Of a stretch of 15,453 bases of DNA, positions 6,501 to 14,344 are shown in pieces. Within the stretch, counting starts at the first letter, position 1. Every line of letters starts with the position of its first letter. The translations under genes and the position numbers were made by a program. The stretch comes from DAIOFH01 sp036745875 (GTDB lineage Bacteria > Planctomycetota > SZUA-567), in the NCBI GenBank assembly GCA_036745875.1, contig DAIOFH010000094.1, positions 1 to 15,453 of the forward strand. Reading direction: 5' to 3'. Under the pieces are notes generated by a model. The model saw only the letters and a list, made by a program, of their open reading frames with translations. It did not search any database and was not told the origin of the DNA.

Positions 6501-8645
6501 TCCAAAATCCACGTTCGACCAGACAAGGCCGGAAAACTGCTTGCCATCCTGGCGGAAATAGAGGTACGGCACAGTTGCGCCCGGTTCGGCGGCATGACCG
6601 CTGCCACCATTGTGGACTTGATCCGCAAGATCGTCGTCAAGATCAGTCATCAGGTTTTCAATAGTCTGTTCGTCCGCGTCGCGAGCTAAAAATGCAGTAA
6701 TCCCATCCTGGAGATCGTACGCCTTGCCGTTGACATTAACAACGAAGTTACCGGTGCTCCCACTCAAATAGTTGGCAAGACCGCCGGCTTCCTTTATGGT
6801 TTGGGTGGCGCCAACAGCCTGGAGATCCTCGACCTTGGCGTTCGGTTCGAAACCTTCCATATCCTTGGCTCGTAAATCTTTACTGCCCAGAAGTTCTTTG
6901 AGTTCATTTGGAAGATCGCTCGCCGAACCGCCGAGCTCGCCATAAATACGGCTCAGACCGAGCTGATCGGCAGTTGAGCCCCCTACCTCGAATGTGTAGG
7001 CGGAAGAAACGCCCTTCCAATATAAGCCATTCTCGCCAATTTCAACGGTAACACCTTCGAATGCTTTTGCATTGAGGTTTTTGGCCGCGTCCGCGATCGA
7101 AGCATTGATTGCGTCAACCAGCTCCTCGACTGTTCCATCTCTCTTTATAATATCCTGGATGTCGGCATTATTGAGCAGATTGAAGCTATCGCCCAACCTG
7201 CCGTTGCGACCGTCATAGCCGTTGCCTTCGTTGATGGTAATCCACAGGCCGTTCCCAATGGTGAGGCCGTTGCCGCCATTGAGGCTGGAAATATTGGTAT
7301 CTTTGTTGAATTTAACCGATACTTTGTTATCCTGCGCCGAACCTATGCCCTTGCCGGTGGCGCCGGAAAGGTTGGATAGGAGAGGCGAATCGACGTCGCC
7401 AAGAAGACGGTTGGCAGTGTTTACCCCGCTGGCGTCGCCCATATAGGTCCCGGCGAGGCCAAGCTGCTCCGCGATCTGGGGATTCGCCGCCAGCTGACCT
7501 TTTTCCGAATCGGGGAACTGCCAGGTATTGAAGACCGACAATGTATCGCCAGCCTCTAGACCGGTGAACTCAAAACCGTTTCTCGCCGCGTTCAAGCCCA
7601 AGGTGACTTTTTCGAATCCCACGTACTCGGATAAGGTTTTATTGACGGCATCCATGACATCGCCCACGGTCTTTGCCCTGGAGAGGTCGACATCAATGCC
7701 GGTCATTTTCGAGTCCGTTTCGGCCAGATATATTCTCAGCTTGCTTTGCTCGTTCCCCATTTCGACGCCAAGGCCGTCGTTAAGGAGGGAAAGGTCACTG
7801 TCACGGCCAAGGTAATAAACATTACGGCCGGAAAGGGTTTGAACACCTGAGCCGCTAACCGCGTCCACGTTCAAACCGAGGTCCTTGGCGGTGGTGCCAA
7901 GACCCACATCCTGCACCTTGAGGAACCCGGTACCGCCGGTATCGTCATTCAACTGAATGAAGCTTTCGCCGTCCTTGCGGCCGATGGACGCCTTGACCTG
8001 GAAGCCGGAGCCGTTGTTTATCGCATTGACGACGTCGCTCACTGTCTCGCAGCCGGAAAGGTCGACGGTGCCGCTGCCGCCCCGGGCATCTGTAATGCGG
8101 ATGGAGCCGCGGAACACGCCTTTGCCGCCGTTGAGGCTTTCCAGCTTGGCAGAATCGTCGACTCGGGACTTGGCGCTGGTGGTGGAGATGGTGCCGAGCG
8201 TTTCGTATTTGCCGTTTGCGTCCGCCTTGCCGAAGCTTTCCTTGGTGTCTGAGAAGCCTTTACTGGTGTATTCGGCCTGGCTGGCGGTCTGGGTGACGCG
8301 GAAAGAATAGGTGCCGTTGACGGCGTATTGGCTGGCTGTCGCCTTGAGGGAGGTTTCATTGGAGGAAGTGGCGAGTTTGGAATTCCACAGCTTCTGGCTG
8401 GACAGGTTGGTAATCGAGCTTTTGAATTTCAAAAGCATCGAGTTGACAGCCTGGTAGGCCTGGAGCCGGAGCTGCTCCGTTTGCTTCTTCACCTCCAGTT
8501 TGTCGTAGGACTGTTTTTCGATCGCCATCAACTGGGTGACGATCCCCTGGGTGTCCATCCCCGAGGCGAGACCAGTAAGCTGCTGTTTGGGGCCTTGGGT
8601 CGATTGCCAACCAGTGGAACCTGTGCCGGAAGTGGAAGATGTCAT
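3537..8645 (-). CDS. fliD: Giant flagellar filament cap / hook-associated protein 2 (FliD)
   Basis: FliD forms the cap at the filament tip and helps flagellin subunits assemble. The FliD N-domain is clear at about 20-100 (LTGLASGMDTQGIVTQLM, then a helical segment ending SSITNLSS). The FliD C-domain lies at about 1290-1490 and a C-terminal coil (about 1620-1702) ends in a Ser/Leu tail. At 1702 residues it is several times longer than usual (about 400-700). The middle is filled with divergent repeats of flagellin/hook IN type: LNGGxG near 170, 289, 456 and 782, and SxxDVVxAIN-like helices near 202, 327, 508 and 1122. Repeats often end in an LGL motif. Pro/Gly/Thr linkers sit near 738 and 838. 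A discoidin-like domain lies at about 1502-1615. ATG 8645 is chosen because AAAGGA precedes it; a GTG at 8660 would add five residues. No fliS follows. Confidence 0.92.
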   Translation of the reverse strand: MTSSTSGTGSTGWQSTQGPKQQLTGLASGMDTQGIVTQLMAIEKQSYDKLEVKKQTEQLRLQAYQAVNSMLLKFKSSITNLSSQKLWNSKLATSSNETSLKATASQYAVNGTYSFRVTQTASQAEYTSKGFSDTKESFGKADANGKYETLGTISTTSAKSRVDDSAKLESLNGGKGVFRGSIRITDARGGSGTVDLSGCETVSDVVNAINNGSGFQVKASIGRKDGESFIQLNDDTGGTGFLKVQDVGLGTTAKDLGLNVDAVSGSGVQTLSGRNVYYLGRDSDLSLLNDGLGVEMGNEQSKLRIYLAETDSKMTGIDVDLSRAKTVGDVMDAVNKTLSEYVGFEKVTLGLNAARNGFEFTGLEAGDTLSVFNTWQFPDSEKGQLAANPQIAEQLGLAGTYMGDASGVNTANRLLGDVDSPLLSNLSGATGKGIGSAQDNKVSVKFNKDTNISSLNGGNGLTIGNGLWITINEGNGYDGRNGRLGDSFNLLNNADIQDIIKRDGTVEELVDAINASIADAAKNLNAKAFEGVTVEIGENGLYWKGVSSAYTFEVGGSTADQLGLSRIYGELGGSASDLPNELKELLGSKDLRAKDMEGFEPNAKVEDLQAVGATQTIKEAGGLANYLSGSTGNFVVNVNGKAYDLQDGITAFLARDADEQTIENLMTDLDDDLADQVHNGGSGHAAEPGATVPYLYFRQDGKQFSGLVWSNVDFGSSFEVTGGLADALGLNRDYTPPGTPMPDLEDEVMMDLNPMNTGYLEYHEIDGTNATTLKLSDMNHGKGLSLKGEDSDTLTLTFTPGKDSSNSPVTLSLTKLEIETRLKKYMAEIANNGGTPPTGTPPFDDTGWESQDPHEATLEQYLDVVNSLIKDKIDNDSALGVDANFVIGTNQAGLFIKNAYGNEAGETIQLGGELVMNGTWGLGNTPVVSKAKDTNFTDSQLSFLLPATVHEKPISGLGNFTMQIGGNTVEIRTKGLDDISTPRFDDGYELTQESSMREMMEYFNKQLLEAGVTDVKFTLNTAGTGLALDNSGNKNVVVKNAETYDHLASDLGLLNADGTDKTYSSYSVTDGLSIGRRFIDRSTTLKDLAGAKTLELTSLNITNTLGSTMQIDVSNCLSVGDVVDAINMYQGFGVRAQVNATGDGLDLYEYWEPDNVPADDKRVTNIKVAEEGSGNLASLLGIDKTGEGFVQGLPYGQRSSSLSGSVKKTITITGSDTLESLMNRMSELGYKTAIIDDGSGPNSKRLKIMSTSTGAVNDFVLDCDLAFLGLTQTSRAKDAKVLSGDPSSGTSPMMLSSATNTNSKAIPGLTLEIKEASEKYTTITVDTDKTKVADEIKNMVQTYNDLNDFIAYLDGIDPESYEKGVLFGDTSVRSMMESIDDMFYLVYNPDGYGYGEKSEKTAWTWMDLGISFDVNQTNQATGVTGSGWYSTMTFDEEVLNEMVASNWDNLYNTLASQRNASNSKLSQRVAAQATFSFKTVYDKDGNPIEQVRNDPHGAINNDYGTSYDNGNGFVANNTIAQGENEYTIFFQGNIDASRIDIYHGDADTALSDFIIEYLDPTTGKWEEFRKIEGNTSSSNVGLTFVPPREIQALRITASKTNASDGKFRLLDVQVLEDTGLAGKLNKLTSSLGDVTTGWLAERNEDIESTITDLNDQMSRQAERLEAKEASLWRQFTAMEVAMSKLQNQSSQLSGLLSSLSSS

Positions 8646-8651
8646 GGCGAA

Positions 8652-8657
8652 TCCTTT
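8652..8657 (-). promoter_or_regulatory. fliD ribosome-binding site
   Basis: AAAGGA on the minus strand ends 6 nt before ATG 8645. It lies inside the alternative GTG-8660 reading, which has no comparable site, so it decides the start. Confidence 0.7.
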
Positions 8658-8741
8658 CACACACTCTATTGTTTTTATTCAAGCCGTTGAAAATTTTGTA
8701 AATCAACCTACAGTCTTTATCGAAGCAACCTTGTATAGCAA

Positions 8742-8768
8742 TTATCGGAAGCGGAGCCGAATACTTTA
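8742..8768 (-). promoter_or_regulatory. Sigma-28 (FliA) promoter of fliD
   Basis: On the minus strand TAAAGTAT (8761-8768) is followed after 11 bp by TCCGATAA (8742-8749). Measured from TAAA to the -10 element the spacing is exactly 15 bp. The sigma-28 consensus is TAAAGTTT-N11-GCCGATAA, so each box matches 7 of 8 with correct spacing. The start would be near 8735, giving a leader of about 90 nt. This places fliD in the late flagellar class and implies a FliA-type sigma factor in the organism. Confidence 0.8.
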
Positions 8769-8950
8769 CCATTATAGGCAAAAAATAGTGTCAAAAAGTA
8801 TTGATTTTTTCGATTCTTATTGTCCAAATTCCAATAAATGCATCCGTATCGGCAAAAAATGCCGCCAAATGAACTTTAATCAATCGGATCACCTAATACA
8901 TTGCAATTTCATTTCCTTTTCCTTCAAAATAAAAATATACGAAAAAATTG

Positions 8951-9199
8951 ATGACGGGCTATGGAATGTCGGACGGCGAAGAGACGAGCGCGCTGATCCG
9001 GAAGCATCTGGAAAGCACGCCGGGCGACGAGCGGAAAAATGTCGCCCATACCTTGAGTGAACTGATGCTCGATGAAGCTACCCGCCTTCACGATATGGCC
9101 AAAGATCGCATTCCCGGTTGGTCGGCCGGGACATCGTTCGATACAGGAGTGTTTGCCGACGAGACGTCGACCTGGAACATTCTTGACCGAAAAGCGTAG
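8951..9199 (+). CDS. Small hypothetical protein, 82 residues
   Basis: I do not recognise this protein. It is a soluble, charged 82-residue sequence with a predicted helical middle (TSALIRKHLESTPGDERK, LSELMLDEATRLHDMAK) and a C-terminal SAGTSFDTGVFADET segment. There is no signal peptide, membrane segment or Cys motif. It starts exactly where the sequence changes from very AT-rich to the local GC level, which favours a real gene over chance. In-frame stops lie just upstream (TAA at 8930). The start is uncertain: TTG 8948, ATG 8951 or ATG 8966, none with a clear ribosome-binding site. It diverges from fliD and converges on the ROK gene, whose stop is 10 nt away. Confidence 0.45.
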   Translation: MTGYGMSDGEETSALIRKHLESTPGDERKNVAHTLSELMLDEATRLHDMAKDRIPGWSAGTSFDTGVFADETSTWNILDRKA

Positions 9200-9208
9200 G
9201 AACTTCGG

Positions 9209-10111
9209 CTACTTGCCTTGCAATGCCAAAGCATGCCGCGCGGCGGCTATGAGCCGGTCGCCGGGCGCCTTGATGGTCGAACGGATCAGGGTAAGGCTTT
9301 CGGCAGGGTAGGGATGATGCGCCTGGTCGCGGATGGCTTCTTCCACAATTTCAATGGGGAACGAGTTCATCATCGGGATTTTGCCGCCAAGAACGATGAA
9401 GTCCGGATCAAGAATATCCGCTTCCACCGCGATAGGATAGGCCATCATGGTAAGGAAGTCGTGGATAATCGGGTGGTTGGCATTTTCGACAAACAACTCT
9501 TCCAGGGGGAAATCGGGAAAGATCAAGGAATGCATCTGCTTCAGCCTGACCCCCGCGCCGTATAATTCGATACAGCCGCTCTTGCCGCAACGGCATACAT
9601 CTTCCCTGCCATGCACCGGCATATGGCCGATGTTTCCGGCAGCTCCGGATTTCCCGTTTAAGAAAGCGCCGCGGCACCAGATGGCACTCTCGTAATAGGT
9701 ATTAATATAACAGCCTATGGCGACCGTTTCGGCCGGAATGCCGAGAAGGGCCATGTCGTAAGCCAAAAGCGCTTTGGCGCGCCTATCGAGGACAACCGGC
9801 TTCCCGAGATTTTTCTCAAGAAAATCCGCGAACGGTTCGTCAGCGAGCCAGTTGGCGCCGGAAAAGTTCATGACTCCACGCTGATCAGGCGTTACATCAC
9901 AATCCACCATTACCGCGATCAGGTCGATCGCCTCAGGTGCTGTCCGCATCTTTGCAGTCAACAGGGCGAGAAGTTTTTCCATGGGGGACGATTCGCCCGC
10001 GACAAAGTTGGCGATATCGATACGCGATAGCGCGGTCACCTCGAAATCCTTCGAGACAAACCCGGCCCGCAGGCCGGATTCGGAAATATCCAGCGCAAAT
10101 ACCTGTCCCAT
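9209..10111 (-). CDS. ROK-family protein, AlsK-like, probable pseudokinase
   Basis: ROK proteins are sugar kinases or transcription repressors. This 300-residue protein has no N-terminal helix-turn-helix and most resembles allose-kinase-like ROK members. The zinc/sugar-site signature is intact: GHMPV with His163, then CRCGKSGCIE with Cys173, Cys175 and Cys180. DILDPDFIVLGG (232-243) is also ROK-like. The ATP and catalytic elements are not. The phosphate-1 loop DxGxT is D-ISES-G (8-13). The catalytic Asp of the ND-N motif appears as Arg111 (LDRRAK). The GTGxG loop is INTYYES (136-142). It may therefore bind a sugar without phosphorylating it. GGTGG precedes ATG 10111 at good spacing. A 133-nt gap with an inverted repeat separates it from hslU. 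Partners and ligand are unknown. Confidence 0.8.
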   Translation of the reverse strand: MGQVFALDISESGLRAGFVSKDFEVTALSRIDIANFVAGESSPMEKLLALLTAKMRTAPEAIDLIAVMVDCDVTPDQRGVMNFSGANWLADEPFADFLEKNLGKPVVLDRRAKALLAYDMALLGIPAETVAIGCYINTYYESAIWCRGAFLNGKSGAAGNIGHMPVHGREDVCRCGKSGCIELYGAGVRLKQMHSLIFPDFPLEELFVENANHPIIHDFLTMMAYPIAVEADILDPDFIVLGGKIPMMNSFPIEIVEEAIRDQAHHPYPAESLTLIRSTIKAPGDRLIAAARHALALQGK

Positions 10112-10134
10112 TGATCCACCCTTTTCTTAGTTAC

Positions 10135-10244
10135 TAGTTAACGGTTAATAGTTTATCGCTGCGAGTGAATGCGTTCTACCGCAAGCCTCATAAGAATACG
10201 GAGATTCTTCATACCTTTAACTATCACCTATTAACTGTTAACTA
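10135..10244. repeat. Imperfect 17-bp inverted repeat spanning the hslU-ROK gap
   Basis: TAGTTAACGGTTAATAG (10135-10151) and CTATTAACTGTTAACTA (10228-10244) are inverted copies with 16 of 17 matches, 76 nt apart. The right arm touches the hslU stop codon (10245-10247) and the left arm lies 24 nt before the ROK start. The interior carries a small AAGAAT/ATTCTT hairpin (about 10192-10209). Neither arm is followed by a T-run. It may be a long-range mRNA stem, a pair of operator sites or a miniature-element remnant. Confidence 0.6.
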
Positions 10245-11620
<1,376 letters not shown>

Positions 11621-11621
<1 letters not shown>

Positions 11622-13639
11622 TATTTTTTCTTCTTTTTCTTGGCGTTGGTTTTTACTTCAACCGCACCTGCTCCGGCTTTGGCGGCAACCGGCTGGCCAC
11701 TCGCGGCCGCTGTGTCGTCGCCGAGGCCAAGGCGCGGGAATAGGACTTTCCGCATCCAAAGGTTTTCCAAAACTCCGAAAAGCGCCGAGACGGCAAAGTA
11801 CAAGACAAGCCCGGCAGGCATGGAATAGAAGATGAAGACGAAGAACAGGGGCATGATCTTCATGATGCGCTGCTGCGACGCCTGCTGGGGATCCGATGAT
11901 TTCGGTTGGAAATGCATCTGGAAATATTGCAGGCCGAGGTAGAGGATCGGCAGAATGCTGATATGCGGCGAATTGAGGAGCGGAATGGTCCAACCGAGGT
12001 TGTAGACGCTGTCCGGCTGGGAAAGGTCGTTAATCCAGCCGGGGATGAACGCCGCGTGGCGGATGGGGAAGCCCTGGGAAAACGCGCCGTACAGCGCGAA
12101 GAAGATCGGCAGCTGGATAAAGACCGGCAGGCAGCCGCCGACCATGCTGACGTTGTTGTCCTTGTACAGCTTGGAGACTTCCTGCTGCATCTTGACCTTG
12201 TCGTTGGCGTATTTCTGCTGCAATGCCTTCATCTGCGGCGCGAGCTTCTGCATCCTGTTCATCGAAACGAACGACTTGCGGTTCAGCGGGTGCATGATGA
12301 GACGGACAAGCAGGGTCACGGCGATGATGGCGAGGCCGTAGTTGCCGAGAAGCCGGTCGAGGAAGGTCAACAGTTCCACCAGCCAGCGGCTGATGAAATC
12401 AAAGTAGCTTATCGTATAGGAAATGACGCCGGAGAAGCGCGGGTCGGCGCGTTCCATCAGACCATCTACGGCAGGGCCGCCATAGAAGCGGTAGTTGGCC
12501 TTAAAGCTGCCGCCGGCCGCGATCATGCCAGGCTCGACGGAAAGGCTGGCGTCCTCGAAAACAGCCGTCTCGCCACTGCCGACATTGACTTTCGGCTGGG
12601 CCTTGAGGTTTTCGAGAATGTCCGGTTGTTTGGGCATGAGCGCTGGTTCGGGAACAAAGGCCCGGCGCTGGCCGCCATTGGAATTATTGATGTATTCGCT
12701 GCCTGTCGACATAAGCGCCGCAAAGAAGCGGTTCTTCGCGCCGACCCAGGCCAGGCCGGCACGGTTGTCCGGGACAGACATCCTGTTGGCCTTTGACGCC
12801 TCGGAGAGGGCCGAACGCTCCACTTCGACGTTCAATGCCGATGCCGCGGGCTGACGGGCGGTAAGGAAATTGATAATGCCGAAATTCGGCGATTCGTCGT
12901 CCGGGATCATCCCTGACGGACCTGACACGCGGTACAGGAGCAGCCGCGAATCGGCGGCGAGGTTACGCCATTCGAGGTTCATGTTGATGGTGAATTTGGC
13001 GCTGTCCTCCCCGGTCGGGAAAGTGAAGGTTTTGACCAGTTCCCACTCGCCGACGACCGCGCGAAAGACCAGACGGTTATCGCCGCGCTTGACATCGGAA
13101 CCGGGTAGGGGGGAAATTTTTGCATCCGCGGGGGCCTCGACCAGTTCATAATTAAGTCTGCCCATGCCAAGGGTCTGGAGATCCTGCCTTGACGTGCCGA
13201 AGGAGACGGCGTCGACCCTAAGGCTTTCCCTGCCGGTGGCGAGCCGGTCCAGAAGTATGACCTCGTCCCCGGGGTTGTGTTCCTTGGCGGGTAGGCGGTA
13301 GTAGCCGAGCAAACGATAGGTATGCAGGCTGCCGCCGACGGAGGAAAACAACGCTTCATAGGCATCGCCGTTCGGCACGGCTTCGCCGCGGACGATGGTG
13401 ATGGCATATTCGGCCTGCGGGTTGAATTCCGTCGCCGTTTCGGAAATCGTGGCAGCGGCCGAGGTGGTCGGCTGTTGCCCGGCGGCGCTTGCCGACGGGA
13501 CATATGTTTCGTTCAGCTCCGGTTCCGGCGCAACCGTCGGCGCTTCCGGCGGCGGAGGCATAATATACTGGAGAATCACAAAAAACGTGATCCCGAGAGC
13601 CATCATCAAGATGAACCTGCTTTTTGCGTCGTTATTCAC
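11621..13639 (-). CDS. yidC: Membrane protein insertase YidC (Oxa1 family)
   Basis: YidC inserts and folds inner-membrane proteins alone or with SecYEG. From GTG 13639 the protein has 672 residues. An N-terminal membrane anchor (about 9-27) precedes a Pro/Glu-rich linker and a large periplasmic beta-type domain (to about 400). The conserved five-helix core follows (about 410-645) with VTLLVRLIMHPL carrying the groove arginine, GGCLPVFIQLPIFFALY, and MPLFFVFIFYSMPAGLVLYFAVS. The tail is poly-lysine. An ATG at 13708 overlapping the yidD stop would add 23 residues ahead of the anchor; that stretch encodes a 19-bp palindrome, so GTG 13639 is favoured although its ribosome-binding site is modest (ACAGG). 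The long periplasmic domain is typical of Gram-negative-type bacteria. Confidence 0.95.
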
Positions 13640-13684
13640 TGAGATACCTGTCGTTTCAAAAACAAAATAAACCGCGTTGCCATG

Positions 13685-13703
13685 GGCGGGAACTGTTCCC
13701 GCC
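13685..13703. repeat. Perfect 19-bp palindrome at the yidD-yidC junction
   Basis: GGCGGGAAC and GTTCCCGCC flank a single central base, just after the yidD stop on the minus strand. In RNA it can form a 7-bp GC-rich hairpin with a 5-nt loop. It is not directly followed by a T-run (T-rich sequence comes about 12 nt later). It may tune yidC expression or protect the processed message. Confidence 0.55.
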
Positions 13704-13704
13704 G

Positions 13705-14058
13705 TCATGTTTCCCGTTTGGTGAACTCCTCCTCATATCCTGGAGGAGGATCATAGCCGCCTTTGGCCAAAGGGTGGCAGCGGAGAATGCGCCACGCCCC
13801 GAGTGCCATACCGCGCACCAACCCCCTGTTCCGAATGGCATGAATCGCATAATGACTGCAACTGGGGGTATAAATACAGATATTAGGCCAAAGCTTGGAA
13901 AGTGTCTTTTGGTAGGCCTTGATCATGACTATCGCGAGCCAGGAAAACGGCCGGCTGAAAAATTTTACGTTTTTGGCAGGCGGCGCGGGCGGCCACGGTC
14001 CCGACCAGACGCCGCTTTCTCCACCGCTTTCAGAACCGCACTGACGATTTCCGTCCAA
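13705..14058 (-). CDS. yidD: Membrane protein insertion efficiency factor YidD
   Basis: YidD is a small inner-membrane-associated protein that assists YidC-dependent insertion. The family core is clear: an amphipathic helix (FSWLAIVMIKAYQKTLSKLW), then YTPSCSHYAIHAI and the RCHPLAKGGYDPPP motif near the C-terminus. The start is uncertain. TTG 14058 has a strong GGAGG site 4 nt upstream and gives 117 residues, overlapping rnpA by 94 nt. ATG 13926 gives 73 residues but cuts into the conserved helix and lacks a ribosome-binding site. I see no other good start between them, so the long form or a non-standard start is implied; family members are often 70-90 residues. The stop overlaps the distal yidC ATG as ATGA. 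Confidence 0.88.
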   Translation of the reverse strand: MDGNRQCGSESGGESGVWSGPWPPAPPAKNVKFFSRPFSWLAIVMIKAYQKTLSKLWPNICIYTPSCSHYAIHAIRNRGLVRGMALGAWRILRCHPLAKGGYDPPPGYEEEFTKRET

Positions 14059-14342
14059 CTCGCCTCCAGCAATCCCGGCCTTGCGATAAGGGCCAGGTCG
14101 AAACCTTTGGGAAGCTGTTCCTTGTGCAGCCTGAAGGCCGCCCTTAGACGGCGGCGCATACGGTTACGCTTGACAGCCTTACCCAATTTCTTCCCGGCTA
14201 CCGCCGCCAGGCGCGCATGGTCCAGTGCGTTGGCGACCGCTCTCGCCGCCACCTCACCCTGCGCGCCCTTGCCGCCGACGGAGAACAGCCTGCCTATGTT
14301 TTCCTTGCCCCGAAGGCGCTCTGACCTAGGCAGGCCTGGCAT
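13965..14342 (-). CDS. rnpA: Ribonuclease P protein component RnpA
   Basis: RnpA is the basic protein subunit of RNase P, which trims tRNA 5' leaders. The 125-residue protein starts with the typical LPRSERLRGKENIGRLFS segment, and the family signature KKLGKAVKRNRMRRRLRAAFR-like helix (two halves, KKLGKAVKRN and RMRRRLRAAFR) lies mid-protein. It ends in an unusually basic tail (GRDRGRPRRLPKT). It begins 2 nt after the ilvC stop (TAA-TC-ATG), so it is probably translated by coupling to ilvC. rpmH, the usual upstream partner, is absent. Its 3' half overlaps the likely yidD start. Confidence 0.94.
   Translation of the reverse strand: MPGLPRSERLRGKENIGRLFSVGGKGAQGEVAARAVANALDHARLAAVAGKKLGKAVKRNRMRRRLRAAFRLHKEQLPKGFDLALIARPGLLEASWTEIVSAVLKAVEKAASGRDRGRPRRLPKT
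14063..14067 (-). promoter_or_regulatory. Ribosome-binding site for the TTG start of yidD
   Basis: GGAGG on the minus strand lies 4 nt before TTG 14058, inside rnpA. It is the only strong site near any candidate yidD start, so it supports the long overlapping form. Confidence 0.45.
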
Positions 14343-14344
14343 GA

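Noticed and set aside
8771..8794. TTGACA and TATAAT on the minus strand upstream of fliD
   Set aside because: The spacing is only 12 bp, too short for a sigma-70 promoter; the sigma-28 site just downstream is better supported.
8846..8873. A second sigma-28-like -10 (GCCGATAC) with TAAAGTTC upstream, and a GG/GC pair resembling a sigma-54 site
   Set aside because: The sigma-28 boxes are 6 bp too far apart and the sigma-54-like GG-GC spacing is one base too long.
11906..12796. Long plus-strand open frame antisense to yidC
   Set aside because: It lies entirely within YidC and has composition typical of a reverse-strand shadow.
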